Origin: Sphaerisporangium rufum
Lineage (GTDB): Bacteria > Actinomycetota > Actinomycetes > Streptosporangiales > Streptosporangiaceae
DNA length: 64,000 nt
Direction: 5' to 3'
NCBI RefSeq assembly: GCF_016863395.1
Contig: NZ_BOOU01000036.1
Coordinates: forward strand, 1 to 64,000
The number at the start of each line of letters is the position of its first letter. Positions within the stretch are counted from its first letter, which is position 1. The notes under the pieces are model-generated. The model made no database searches, was not told the DNA's origin, and saw only the letters and a program-made list of their open reading frames with translations. Shown here in pieces: positions 32,175 through 40,875 of this stretch. Position numbers and translations under genes: made by a program.

Positions 32175-32954
32175 CTACTTGACCTCGCTGCGCAGCAGCC
32201 GGATCGTGCCCAGTACCAGCGGCAGCAGTCCCCAGAGGGCGAACGAGGTGCCCAGCCGCCGCCACGCCTCAGCGGTCATCTCGCCGGCCAGCAGCGGCTG
32301 CGTGGTGACCGTGAGGTCGAGCCACCGCGCCGCCGCCTTCAGCGACTCCACCAGGCCGGCGACCAGGCTCCACACGGTCGGCAGGATGTAGTAGACCACC
32401 AGCGCGGCGGCCGAGTTCAGCAACAGCATGCCGACCCCGAGGCCGACGCATACCCCTACGAGCTGGTAGAGCAGTCCGTAGGCGAGGGTGCGCATGTCGA
32501 GTGCCCAGGACCCGTCGGCCTCCACCAGCGGGGCCGCGACGGCGTTGGCCAGCGCCGCCAGCGCCAGGGACACGGCCACGGCCAGTACGGTGAGCAGGAC
32601 CGCCGCGGCCGCCTTCGCCAGCACCACCCGGCCCCGGTGCGGGACCAGGGTGAAGGTGGTCTGGGCGGTACGCTGCGACCACTCGCTGGTCACCAGCAGG
32701 ATGCCAAGGACGGGCAACAGCAGGCTCACCGGCAGCATCGCGGCGTGGAAGAAGCCGGTGAGATCGCGGTCCGCCGCCTCGCCGATGAACAACTGCGCCA
32801 CCAGCCGGCCCGCGGCCACCACGGCGATCGCGGCGAGCAGCGCCGTGCCGGCCCTGGTGTCGGAGGTCTTGCGCAGTTCCACGGTGGTCAGGCACCAGAT
32901 CGAGGCCTGGCGGCTGGCCCGTGATGTGCCGGGCCTGCGGTCGATGGCGATCAT
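32175..32954 (-). CDS. ABC-2 type permease
   Basis: A 259-residue membrane protein with six helices. An N-terminal cytoplasmic stretch ends in LTTVELRKTSDTRAGTALLA. The loop LLVTSEWSQRTAQTTFTLVP followed by RGRVVLAKAAAA is characteristic of BcrB/NatB-like permeases of bacitracin- or lantibiotic-type exporters. The ATG overlaps the stop of the ATPase gene as ATGA, so subunit synthesis is coupled. Function with that ATPase in export or self-protection against peptides or other membrane-active compounds is inferred. Confidence 0.87.
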   Translation of the reverse strand: MIAIDRRPGTSRASRQASIWCLTTVELRKTSDTRAGTALLAAIAVVAAGRLVAQLFIGEAADRDLTGFFHAAMLPVSLLLPVLGILLVTSEWSQRTAQTTFTLVPHRGRVVLAKAAAAVLLTVLAVAVSLALAALANAVAAPLVEADGSWALDMRTLAYGLLYQLVGVCVGLGVGMLLLNSAAALVVYYILPTVWSLVAGLVESLKAAARWLDLTVTTQPLLAGEMTAEAWRRLGTSFALWGLLPLVLGTIRLLRSEVK

Positions 32955-33853
32955 CGGACGCCCTTTCCGTCGTCGGTGGTTCCGGTGGTCAGGGAGAGGA
33001 ACAGCTGTTCCAGGCCGCCGTCGTCGGCCGGTCTGAGCTCGACCAGGGCCACCCCGGCGGCGGCCGCGGCGCGCCCCACCCGTTCCGCCTCGGCGTGGGC
33101 GAGGAGAGGCCCGTTCGCGCCCGTCTCGGCGTCGATGCCGGCGGCCGTGAGGGCGGCCCGCAGGGCGAGCGTGTCGGTCGCCCGGACGCGAACGCCGGAC
33201 GAGGCGACCAGCTCGTCGAGGGTGCCCTGGGCGACCACCCGGCCGGAGCCGATCAGCACCAGCCGATCGGCCACCGCCTCGACCTCGCGCAGCAGGTGAG
33301 AGGAGAGCAGGACGGTGCCGCCCGCTTCGGCGAACCGGCGCAGCAGGTGGCGCATCCAGTGGATGCCCTCCGGGTCCAGGCCGTTGGCGGGCTCGTCGAG
33401 GATCAGCACCGACGGGTCGCCCAGCAGGGCGTGTGCCAGCCCGAGCCGTTGCCGCATGCCGAGCGAGTAGCCGCCGATCCGGCGGTTCGCCGCGGCGTCC
33501 CCGAGACCCACCTGCCCAAGCAGTTCCTCGACCCGGCCGGGGTCGGCGCCCAGGATCCGGGCCGAGAGCCGGAGCACCTCCCGCCCGGTGCGCCCGCCGT
33601 GCTGGGCCGAGGCGTCCAGGAGGACGCCGACGCGGGCGCCGGGATTGCCGAGCCGGCGGTAGGGCGACCCGAGAACGGTGGCGCGGCCGCCGGTCGGCGG
33701 GGTGAGGCCACAGATGATCCGCATGGTCGTCGACTTGCCGGCGCCGTTCGGGCCGAGGAAGCCGGTGACCGTTCCGGGCCGGCACTCGAAGGACACGTCG
33801 TCCAACGCGGTGTGTTTTCCGTAGCGTTTTGTCAGGTTCTCTACGTTGATCAC
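32951..33853 (-). CDS. ABC transporter ATP-binding protein, BcrA type
   Basis: A 300-residue ATPase starting VINVENLTKRYGKHTALDDV. Walker A is GPNGAGKST, signature YSLGMRQRLGLA, Walker B VLILDEPANGLDPEG and H-loop SSHLLREVE. The EPANGLDPEG form and the length match BcrA/gallidermin-type exporter ATPases. A GTG at 33853 is used; the long open upstream frame crosses the promoter region and is rejected. It is translationally coupled to the permease. A two-component system starts 131 bp away on the other strand and may control it. Confidence 0.9.
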   Translation of the reverse strand: MINVENLTKRYGKHTALDDVSFECRPGTVTGFLGPNGAGKSTTMRIICGLTPPTGGRATVLGSPYRRLGNPGARVGVLLDASAQHGGRTGREVLRLSARILGADPGRVEELLGQVGLGDAAANRRIGGYSLGMRQRLGLAHALLGDPSVLILDEPANGLDPEGIHWMRHLLRRFAEAGGTVLLSSHLLREVEAVADRLVLIGSGRVVAQGTLDELVASSGVRVRATDTLALRAALTAAGIDAETGANGPLLAHAEAERVGRAAAAAGVALVELRPADDGGLEQLFLSLTTGTTDDGKGVR

Positions 33854-33984
33854 CCGACGAGCCTGCCGTCGTGGCGGCGCGTGCCGCGTCGGACCGGCGA
33901 ACGTTTCCGGATAGGGGAAAGTCGGCCCGCGGGACAGACTTTGGTCTGTCCCGGTGGGAGTCCGGCCTCGATACGCTGGCGGCC

Positions 33985-35175
33985 ATGAGCGATCCGGCCG
34001 CGGCGGCTCTCCTGCGCGCACGGGTCTCCGACGCGGCTTGCGTGCTCTTCGGCCTGGTCACCGTGGTGGCGTTCGGTGCGGCGATGGACCGCGGGGGTGC
34101 CTCGGCCCGGCTGCTGGCGCTGAATGTGGGCGCGGGTCTGGCCGCGTGCGCGCTGCTGGTCTGGCGGCGGCGCCATCCGGCCGGCGTGCTGATCGCGATG
34201 GGGCCGCTCGTCGCCGTCTCGCTGCTGTGCACCGGGGCGGCGCTGGTCGCCTGGTTCACCGTCGCGGCGCACCGGCGATGGCCGGTCGTCGCCGGCGCCG
34301 GCGCGCTCTACCTGGCCATGCTGCCGCTGCATATCTGGCGGCAACCGTGGGGGCGGCTGGACCCGGCGGCCCTGCTGCCCGGGCTGGTGGTCACCGTGGG
34401 CGTGGCCGGGTGGGGCATGGTCCTGCGGCATCGCCGGCATCGGGTGCAGACGCTGGTGGAGCGGGCCGAGCGGGCCGAGGCCGAACAGCGCGACCGGGTC
34501 CGGCAGGCCCGGCGGCTGGAGCGGGCGCGGATCGCCCGCGAGATGCACGACGTGCTGGCGCACCGGATGTCGCTGCTCAGCCTGCACGCGGGCGCCCTGG
34601 AGTTCCGGCCGGACGCGCCACCGGAGGAGATCGGCCGGGCGGCCGGGGTGATCCGGCAGAGCGCCTTCCAGGCCCTTGCGGACCTTCAGGAGATCATCGG
34701 GTTGTTGCGCGCCGACGAGACCGCCGAGTCGGCCGAGTCGCCCGGCGACCGGCCGCCTGTGGAGCCGGCCCGCCCGCAGCCGGCACCGGCCGACCTTCCC
34801 GCGCTGGTGGAGGAGTGCCGCCGCGCCGGTATGCCGGTGCGGCTGGCGAACCGGCTGCCGGAGACGGCCGCGATGCCCGCGACGACCGGGCGCGACATCT
34901 ACCGGATCGTCCAGGAGGGACTGACGAATGCTCGCAGGCACGCGCCCGGCGCGGAGGTCATGGTGACGGTGGGCGGCGACGAGGCGCAGGGGATCCGGGT
35001 CGAGGTGATCAGCGGTCCCGGCATCACCCCGGCACCCGTGCCTGTCCCACCCGGCTCGGGCATGGGCCTGCTCGGTCTGGACGAGCGGGTCCGGCTGGCC
35101 GGTGGGAGGTTGACCCACGCGCCCACCGCCGACCGCGGATTCCGGCTGGAGGCGTGGCTTCCGTGGCATCGGTGA
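33985..35175 (+). CDS. Two-component sensor histidine kinase (NarL/DesK type)
   Basis: A 396-residue kinase. Four to five membrane helices occupy residues 10-155 with almost no extracytoplasmic loop, so it senses membrane or intramembrane cues. The HisKA_3 dimerisation box ARIAREMHDVLAHRMSLLSL carries the phospho-accepting His of MHD. The ATPase domain has IVQEGLTNARRHAPGA (N box) and GSGMGLLGLDERVRLAGG (G box). GTG of the response regulator overlaps its stop by four bases. It is divergent from a BcrAB-like exporter, an arrangement usual for envelope-stress control. Confidence 0.92.
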   Translation: MSDPAAAALLRARVSDAACVLFGLVTVVAFGAAMDRGGASARLLALNVGAGLAACALLVWRRRHPAGVLIAMGPLVAVSLLCTGAALVAWFTVAAHRRWPVVAGAGALYLAMLPLHIWRQPWGRLDPAALLPGLVVTVGVAGWGMVLRHRRHRVQTLVERAERAEAEQRDRVRQARRLERARIAREMHDVLAHRMSLLSLHAGALEFRPDAPPEEIGRAAGVIRQSAFQALADLQEIIGLLRADETAESAESPGDRPPVEPARPQPAPADLPALVEECRRAGMPVRLANRLPETAAMPATTGRDIYRIVQEGLTNARRHAPGAEVMVTVGGDEAQGIRVEVISGPGITPAPVPVPPGSGMGLLGLDERVRLAGGRLTHAPTADRGFRLEAWLPWHR

Positions 35176-35837
35176 GCGGTACGACCGGTCCGGTGCGGCT
35201 GCTCATCGCCGACGACGACGCGCTGGTCCGATCCGGACTCAAGATGATCTTCGGCGGGGTGCCGGACATCGAGGTCGTCGGCGAGGTGGCCGACGGCGCG
35301 GAGGTGGTCGGCGCGGTCGGCACGCTCTCGCCCCGGGTGGTGCTGATGGACATCCGGATGCCGCGGATGGACGGCATCGAGGCGACCGTACGCGCCCGCA
35401 GCCTGCCCGACCCGCCGGAGATGCTCATTCTGACCACCTTTCAGGCGGACGAGACCGTGTTGCGAGCCTTGCGGGCGGGTGCGAGCGGTTTCCTGCTGAA
35501 GGCCACCCCGCCCGCACAGATCGTGACCGCGGTACTGGCGGTCGCCGCCGGCGAACCGGTGCTGTCGCCGTCGGTGACCCGGTCCCTCATCACCTATGTC
35601 GCCGGCTCCGGCGCGGACGACCGCCGGGCCCGGGCCCGGCAGACCCTGTCCCTGCTCACCGACCGGGAACGCGAGGTGGCCTACGCCGTGGGACAGGGCA
35701 GATCCAACGCCGAGATCTGCGCCGAGCTGTTCATGGGCATGCCGACCGTCAAGGCGCACGTCTCCCGGATCCTGGTCAAGCTCGGCCTGAACAACCGCGT
35801 GCAGATCGCCCTGCTCGCCAACGACGCCACGATCTGA
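35172..35837 (+). CDS. LuxR/NarL-family response regulator
   Basis: A 221-residue regulator. The receiver domain has the acidic cluster IADDDA at residues 12-17, phospho-acceptor Asp60 in VVLMDIRMPRMDG, and LTTFQ and LLKATP switch positions. The C-terminal LuxR HTH is LTDREREVAYAVGQGRSNAE then MGMPTVKAHVSRILVKLGL. The GTG at 35172 overlaps the kinase stop (GTGA); a second GTG at 35163 is possible. Phosphorylated by the adjacent kinase, it probably controls the divergent ABC genes and perhaps the following MoxR module. Confidence 0.92.
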   Translation: MSGTTGPVRLLIADDDALVRSGLKMIFGGVPDIEVVGEVADGAEVVGAVGTLSPRVVLMDIRMPRMDGIEATVRARSLPDPPEMLILTTFQADETVLRALRAGASGFLLKATPPAQIVTAVLAVAAGEPVLSPSVTRSLITYVAGSGADDRRARARQTLSLLTDREREVAYAVGQGRSNAEICAELFMGMPTVKAHVSRILVKLGLNNRVQIALLANDATI

Positions 35838-35893
35838 CGCCGGCCCGGCCCGTCCGGCCGTCGCTCTTCTCGCGCCGGCCGGGAGGCGCTAAG

Positions 35894-35922
35894 CTGATCA
35901 CGATGAATCTCTCTGAGATCAG
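35894..35922. promoter_or_regulatory. Dyad at the start of the MoxR module
   Basis: CTGATC (35894-35899) and GATCAG (35917-35922) form an inverted repeat spanning the start codon of the micro-ORF at 35903. It could be an operator or fold as an RNA hairpin hiding that start. Confidence 0.4.
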
Positions 35923-35956
35923 ATTGGGGGCCCCGTTCACGCAAGGTGAGTGCTGA
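35903..35956 (+). CDS. 17-codon ORF overlapping the next gene (leader peptide candidate)
   Basis: The ATG at 35903 opens a 17-codon frame, MNLSEIRLGAPFTQGEC. Its TGA (35954-35956) shares the A with the ATG of the 428-residue gene (TGATG). The end of the frame contains the AAGGTGAG ribosome site of that gene. No good ribosome site precedes the micro-ORF; GGGAGG is 20 bases away. It may be a translated leader that couples or attenuates the MoxR module. It could also be a chance frame. Confidence 0.35.
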   Translation: MNLSEIRLGAPFTQGEC

Positions 35957-37242
35957 TGCCGCACTCGCCCTCGAACGAGGATGCCCGCCTGCTCATGTGG
36001 TCGCACGTGCGCGAGTTCGCCGTGCCACCCCCGATGATCGAGTCAGCGACCGCCCGCCGTACTGCCGGCGACTGGGCGGCGGCGTGCGCCGCCGCACACG
36101 TGGACGTCGATCTCGACCTGCGCCGCACGGCGCGCCGCCACGGCCGGGAACTGGTCACCCACCTGCGGGCCGACCTCCGTCATCTGGCCCCTGACCTGCT
36201 GCGCTGGCACCTGCCGAGGATCGCGCCCGGCGGCCTGCTGCGCCCGGGCCTGACCATCTCGCTGGCCCGGTACGGCGATGGCGGCAGCCCCGTCCACCTG
36301 GTGGCCAGGACCCCGCCGGCCTGGGCGGATGCCGGCCAGCGGTTCAGCCTGGCGCTCTGGGACGGTTCCCGGGCCGGGCCGCCGCACCCGCATCCCCATC
36401 CGAATCGGCGCTTCCGCCTCGATCTGCATCGCCACCTGTGGGACGCGCGCCGGGCCGGCGAGCTGCGCGCGCGTTCGGAGACGGCGCCGCACGCCCGGGG
36501 CTGGGCCGTCGATCGGTGGCCGGCCGAGGCCCGGGCGCTTCTCGACGCCGACGGACGGGACGACCGCAGGGTCGCCGTCCGGGTCGGCGGGCGGCGCCAG
36601 GTGATCGTCCAGGTGGAGGCGGCCGGCGGCGGCGGGGAAGGGCCCGCGCCGCCGCCGATCCTGCCCGACGCGGCGACCTGGGTGCTGCCCGACCTGGCGT
36701 TGCTGCGGGCCGGGCTGATCGGGGCCGGCCGGCTGCACCCGCTCGTCGCCGCGGCACTGGTCCCCGGCCGTCCACCGGGCGCCGAGCCGGGCGCCGAGCC
36801 AAGCGAGAACGGCCTGCGACTGGTCGAGTGTCGCGGTGCCCGGCACCGGATCGCGCTGGTGGACGGCGTGCTGGTCGCACTGGATCACGACCCGGCCGAG
36901 ATCCGGCGCGAGGAGCTGCTGGCCGAACTGACCGGCACCCCGCTGCCCTGCCTGCGGCTGATCGGGGAGGCCCACCGCTCCCCGGAGTGCCTCTCCGAGG
37001 TCCGCGCGCGGCTGGAGCACGGCGACGCCGCCGGTGCTCGGGCCACCGTCGACGCCCTTCTCGGCCGTGCCGCGCGGTTGCCCGACGGCCCGCTGCGCGA
37101 CGTGCTGGACGGCGAGGGACGGCGGCTGATCGACCACGGCCTGTTCCGCGCCGGGCTCGGGGCGGGGCGAGGGCCGGGCGAGCGGCCGGACCGCCGCTCC
37201 CGCAAGGAGCGGGCACGCCCCCGCCACGCCACCTACCGCTGA
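35956..37242 (+). CDS. Unrecognised protein heading a MoxR/vWA module
   Basis: A 428-residue cytoplasmic-type protein, no signal peptide or membrane helix. It is rich in Arg, Ala and Leu, with several His-rich turns (PHPHPHPNRRFRLDLHRHLW at about residues 138-157). I recognise no domain. Its middle contains a short beta-rich part (RRVAVRVGGRRQVIVQVEAA); the C-terminus is a basic tail (RSRKERARPRHATYR). AAGGTGAG precedes the ATG. The gene sits 30 bp upstream of the MoxR ATPase in the same direction, so it is probably a substrate, adaptor or effector of that chaperone module. Confidence 0.6.
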   Translation: MPHSPSNEDARLLMWSHVREFAVPPPMIESATARRTAGDWAAACAAAHVDVDLDLRRTARRHGRELVTHLRADLRHLAPDLLRWHLPRIAPGGLLRPGLTISLARYGDGGSPVHLVARTPPAWADAGQRFSLALWDGSRAGPPHPHPHPNRRFRLDLHRHLWDARRAGELRARSETAPHARGWAVDRWPAEARALLDADGRDDRRVAVRVGGRRQVIVQVEAAGGGGEGPAPPPILPDAATWVLPDLALLRAGLIGAGRLHPLVAAALVPGRPPGAEPGAEPSENGLRLVECRGARHRIALVDGVLVALDHDPAEIRREELLAELTGTPLPCLRLIGEAHRSPECLSEVRARLEHGDAAGARATVDALLGRAARLPDGPLRDVLDGEGRRLIDHGLFRAGLGAGRGPGERPDRRSRKERARPRHATYR

Positions 37243-37272
37243 CCTCCTTCTCGAACCCCAAGGTGATTCATC

Positions 37273-38481
37273 ATGCTTTCTGCTGTTCATGCCGCGCGCC
37301 TCGACGTCGCCGGCGATCTGCTGTCCCTGCTCGGCGACACCACCACCGAGCCACGTACCGACCCGCAGCTGGAGGCGCTGACACTGGCGGTCGCGGCCGA
37401 CCTGCCCGTCCTGCTGTGGGGCGAGCCGGGGATCGGCAAGACCGCGGCGCTCCGGCGACTCGCCGAGGCGCTCGACCTGCCGCTCACCACGGTGATCGCC
37501 AGCGTGCACGAGCCGTCCGACTTCTCCGGCCTGCCGGTGGTCGGCGACGACCCGGCCGGACAGGGTGTCCCGATGGCGCCGCCGGACTGGGCGGTGCGCC
37601 TGGCGCGCACGGGTAAGGGGCTGCTCTTCCTGGACGAGCTGTCCACCGCGCCGCCCGCCGTCCAGGCCGCGCTGCTCCGGCTGGTCCTGGAGCGGCAGGT
37701 GGGCGCGCTGCGGCTCCCGGCGGGCGTCCGGATCGTGGCGGCCGCCAACCCGCGTTCCTCCGCCGCCGACGGCTGGGAGTTGAGCCCGCCGCTCGCGAAC
37801 CGGTTCGTCCACCTGCAGTGGCGCCACGATCACGAGGTCGTGGTACGCGGCCTCGGCGGGACCTGGCCGCGGGCGAACCTGCCGTGGCTGGACCCGGAGC
37901 GGCTGCCGGAGGCGGTGACGTTCGCCCGGCGGGCGGTGTGCGGGCTGCTCACCGCCCGCCCCGACCTGGTGCACCGGCTGCCGAACAGCGAGGCGCACCG
38001 GGGCGGGCCGTGGCCCTCGCCGCGCAGCTGGGAGATGGCGTTGCGCCTGACCGCCTTCGCCACCGCGGCCGGAACGGCCAAGGAAGTGCTGTCCATGCTG
38101 GTCAGGGGGGCGGTCGGCGACGGGCCCGGGCTGGAGCTGCTCGCCGCCATGGATCGGCTGGACCTCCCCGACCCCGAGACGCTGCTGGCCGACCCGGCGG
38201 CGGCCGAGCTGCCCGAGCGCGGTGACCTGCGCCAGGCCGTACTGGACGGGGTGGTCGCGGCCGTCCGGCGGCGGCCGGAGCAGCGCAGGTGGGACGCCGC
38301 GTGGCGCCTGCTGGTGCGAGCGCTGGAGACCGGCCCACCGGACCTGGTGGTCGTGCCCGCCACCACGCTCGCCGCGCTGCGCCGCGCCGACTGGCAGGTC
38401 CCGGCCTCGATCGAGAGGTTCGCCGGCGTGATCTCCCTGGGCCGGAAGGCGGACGAGGTCGCGGCACGGGTGGCGCGCTGA
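37273..38481 (+). CDS. MoxR-type AAA+ ATPase
   Basis: A 402-residue AAA+ protein of the MoxR/dynein-related group. Walker A GEPGIGKT is at residues 50-57, and HEPSDFSGLPVV is the MoxR loop. Walker B is LLFLDE (117-122), sensor 1 AAANP, and NRFVHLQW leads to the lid. MoxR ATPases act as chaperones with a vWA partner to mature or remodel protein complexes. AAGGTGA lies seven bases before the ATG. The stop overlaps the vWA gene start by one base (TGATG), so the two products are made together. Confidence 0.9.
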   Translation: MLSAVHAARLDVAGDLLSLLGDTTTEPRTDPQLEALTLAVAADLPVLLWGEPGIGKTAALRRLAEALDLPLTTVIASVHEPSDFSGLPVVGDDPAGQGVPMAPPDWAVRLARTGKGLLFLDELSTAPPAVQAALLRLVLERQVGALRLPAGVRIVAAANPRSSAADGWELSPPLANRFVHLQWRHDHEVVVRGLGGTWPRANLPWLDPERLPEAVTFARRAVCGLLTARPDLVHRLPNSEAHRGGPWPSPRSWEMALRLTAFATAAGTAKEVLSMLVRGAVGDGPGLELLAAMDRLDLPDPETLLADPAAAELPERGDLRQAVLDGVVAAVRRRPEQRRWDAAWRLLVRALETGPPDLVVVPATTLAALRRADWQVPASIERFAGVISLGRKADEVAARVAR

Positions 38482-39686
38482 TGGACCTGGAGAAGCTGCT
38501 CACCGCCCGGCTGTACGCCGCGCGGGCCCGGCCGTATCTCGCGACGGCGCTGTTCGCGCTGCACCCGGTGGAGTCACGGTCCGTGCCCACGATGGCCGTG
38601 GACCGGCACTGGCGGTGTTACGTCTCGCCGGCGTTCGTCGCCGGGACCCCGGTCGAGGAGCTGGCGAGCGTGTGGGTGCACGAGGTCTCCCACCTGCTGC
38701 GCGACCATCACGGCCGCAGCGACCGGATCGCCCGGCGGCGCGGGCTCACCGGACCGGGCGACCGGCTGCGGATGAACATCGCCGCCGACCTCGAGATCAA
38801 CGACGACACCTACGGTGACGGGCTGGCCTGGCCGGAGGGCGCCGTCCAGCCGAAGACGCTGGGGCTGCCCGAAGGCGAGCTGATGGAGGACTACCTCGGG
38901 TTCGGGCTCGGGCCGTACACGCAGGCGCTGGCCTGGCTGGACTGCGGCAGCGGCGCCGACGGGCTCGACCGGGAGTGGGACCTCGGGCCGGCGGGCGCGA
39001 ACGGGCTGGACGACCACGAGCGCGAGGCGGTCCGGTTCCGGGTGGCGCAGGGCATCAACGCCCGGCCGGGGAACGCGCCGAACGGCTGGCGGCGGTGGGC
39101 GGAGGAGGCCTTCCACCCGCCGCAGCCGTGGCGGGAACTACTCGGCGCGGCCATCCGCTCGGCGGCGTCCGGCCCCGGCGTGGGCGAGGACTACACCTAC
39201 GGCCGGCCGTCGCGGCGCTCGGCCGGCCTGCCGGGTGTCGTCCTGCCGAGCCTGCGGCGCCGGCCGCCGCGGGTCGGCGTCGTCATCGACACCTCCGGGT
39301 CGGTCAGCGACGCCGAGCTGGGGAGCGCGCTGCTGGAGGTCGCCGCGATCCTCCGGTCGGTGGGCGGCCGGCGCGACCTGGTGAGCGTCGTGTCCTGCGA
39401 CGCGGCGGCCCGGGTCGCGGGCCCGCTGTGCCGGGCCGAGGGGCTGACGCTGGTGGGCGGCGGCGGCACCGACCTGCGTGCGGGCATCGCCGCGGCGCTG
39501 CGGGCGCGCCCGCGGCCGGACGCCGTCGTGGTGCTGACCGACGGGCAGACCCCGTGGCCGCGGGAACGGCCGGCGGCCCGCATGGTGGTGGGGCTGTTCG
39601 CCCGGCCCAGGCGAGTCCGCGAGGGCGACCCCGAGTACGTGCCGGACACGCCGCCCGGCTGGGCACGGGTGGTCGACATCGGCTAG
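38481..39686 (+). CDS. VWA-like metallopeptidase (DUF2201 type), MoxR partner
   Basis: A 401-residue two-domain protein. The N-terminal DUF2201 region is a zinc-peptidase-like domain with HEVSH (HExxH) at residues 67-71 and a downstream LEIND that may supply further ligands. The C-terminal vWA domain starts at about residue 263 with a complete MIDAS DTSGSVS, followed by GGGGTDLRAG and VVLTDGQTPWP. Such proteins pair with MoxR ATPases encoded next to them. All key residues are intact. The target complex is unknown; the upstream 428-residue protein is a candidate. Confidence 0.88.
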   Translation: MDLEKLLTARLYAARARPYLATALFALHPVESRSVPTMAVDRHWRCYVSPAFVAGTPVEELASVWVHEVSHLLRDHHGRSDRIARRRGLTGPGDRLRMNIAADLEINDDTYGDGLAWPEGAVQPKTLGLPEGELMEDYLGFGLGPYTQALAWLDCGSGADGLDREWDLGPAGANGLDDHEREAVRFRVAQGINARPGNAPNGWRRWAEEAFHPPQPWRELLGAAIRSAASGPGVGEDYTYGRPSRRSAGLPGVVLPSLRRRPPRVGVVIDTSGSVSDAELGSALLEVAAILRSVGGRRDLVSVVSCDAAARVAGPLCRAEGLTLVGGGGTDLRAGIAAALRARPRPDAVVVLTDGQTPWPRERPAARMVVGLFARPRRVREGDPEYVPDTPPGWARVVDIG

Positions 39687-39794
39687 TGGGGTCCCGCTCC
39701 GGCCGGGTCGACCGCCATCCGGTCACGCCCGGACGGGATCGTCGCCGTGCCGCCGCGGTCCGGTGGCCCGCTGCGGTCCACGGTCCGCTGATCG

Positions 39795-40067
39795 CTAGCG
39801 GGCGGGTGCCGAGCTTCCTCTGGACCGGAGACGACGCAGGCCCGATATGGTCCGGCCGTCCTCGATCGCCGTCTCGGCGGCCAGGTAGCCGGCCAGCTGT
39901 TCGAGGGTGGCCGCGCACCGGATGTTGGACAGGCCGCGATCGAGCGCCCGCCCCGACACGCCGTGCCGGCGGACCGCCATCCAGCCGCCGCCGGCCGAGT
40001 CGCTGATGTCCCAGCGACGACCGTACTTGATGATCACTTCTGCCAGGCTGACCGCATCACGGCTCAT
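39795..40067 (-). CDS. Small hypothetical protein coupled to a TetR gene
   Basis: A 90-residue basic protein, MSRDAVSLAEVIIKYGRRWD then SAGGGWMAVRRHGVSGRALD. It belongs to a recurrent actinobacterial group of small proteins without known function. It has no Shine-Dalgarno of its own, but its ATG overlaps the TetR stop as ATGA (40064-40067), so it is made by translational coupling. A role beside the regulator is possible; nothing in the sequence defines it. Confidence 0.6.
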   Translation of the reverse strand: MSRDAVSLAEVIIKYGRRWDISDSAGGGWMAVRRHGVSGRALDRGLSNIRCAATLEQLAGYLAAETAIEDGRTISGLRRLRSRGSSAPAR

Positions 40068-40762
40068 ATGACGTGTTCGTCGCCCGGACCGGAGCGGATT
40101 GGTGTGATTCCTGCGGAACATGCACCAGGCCGGACGGTCATGGGACGCTCCGATGAAGCCGGCGGGCCTTGTCCGCCGACGAGCGTCTCCCAGCCGGCCA
40201 TCGCGCACGTGATGACCGCCTCGAGTTCGGCGCGGCCGGCGCCGTCCCGCGCCTGGATGGACATCCCCTGCACCACGGTGGTGTAGAACCGCGCTATGGC
40301 GTCCAGGTCGCTCGCCGCCACGGCCGGTTCGGCGGCCAGCCGCGCGCGGATGGCCTCGAACTGGCCGCGCCGCCGCTCGGCGAGGAACTCCCGCACCTCG
40401 TGGTTCTCCACCGCGCCGGTGGGCGCGGCCAGGACGAGCATGCAGCCGGGCGGCGCGTCCGGGCGGGTGATCTCGTCGGCGGTGGCGCGGAGCATCGCCT
40501 CGACGGCGGCGCGCGCGGTCGGATGCCCGCGCAACGCGCTGCGGGGCGCCTCCCCCGAGAGCGTCCCGTAGAGCGTCACGGCCTGGCGGAACAGTGCCTC
40601 CTTGCTGCCGAAGCAGGCATAGATGCTGGCCGAGGCGATTCCCATGGCGGTGGCCAGGTCGCTCAGCGAGGTCCCCTCGTAGCCCCGCTCCCAGAACACC
40701 TCCAGCGCCTTGCGCAGGGCCACGTCCGGGTCGAAGCCGCGCGGCCTGCCACGAGCGGCCAT
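40064..40762 (-). CDS. TetR family transcriptional regulator
   Basis: A 232-residue TetR protein beginning MAARGRPRGFDPDVALRKAL. HTH segment LSDLATAMGIASASIYACFG is at about residues 38-57, followed by SKEALFRQAV. The C-terminal TetR_C_16-like domain has GCMLVLAAPTGAVENHEVRE. This subgroup often controls redox or quinone stress genes. GGGAGG is eight bases before the ATG; the frame is open upstream but crosses an operator. It is divergent from a quinone oxidoreductase gene with two operator copies between them. Confidence 0.87.
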   Translation of the reverse strand: MAARGRPRGFDPDVALRKALEVFWERGYEGTSLSDLATAMGIASASIYACFGSKEALFRQAVTLYGTLSGEAPRSALRGHPTARAAVEAMLRATADEITRPDAPPGCMLVLAAPTGAVENHEVREFLAERRRGQFEAIRARLAAEPAVAASDLDAIARFYTTVVQGMSIQARDGAGRAELEAVITCAMAGWETLVGGQGPPASSERPMTVRPGACSAGITPIRSGPGDEHVI

Positions 40763-40775
40763 CCGTCGTCCTCCC

Positions 40776-40850
40776 ATTCTTGGTCGTTCGATCCAGAATA
40801 GCTTGACCGGCCCGGAGGGGCGTGCAACGATTTCTTTGTCGTTCGACAAA
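40776..40850. promoter_or_regulatory. Two operators between TetR and quinone oxidoreductase genes
   Basis: A perfect 16-bp dyad TTTGTCG-TT-CGACAAA lies at 40835-40850. An imperfect copy with core TGGTCG-TT-CGATCCA flanked by ATTCT and AGAAT lies at about 40776-40799. Both share GTCGTTCGA. They flank the promoter region of the divergent genes. Confidence 0.65.
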
Positions 40851-40875
40851 TAATCCTGGAAGGGACCCGTCCCAC

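Noticed and set aside
32955-34259. Long upstream extension of the BcrB-type permease frame
   Set aside because: It overlaps the ABC ATPase gene in another frame. The ATGA junction at 32951-32954 fixes the real start.
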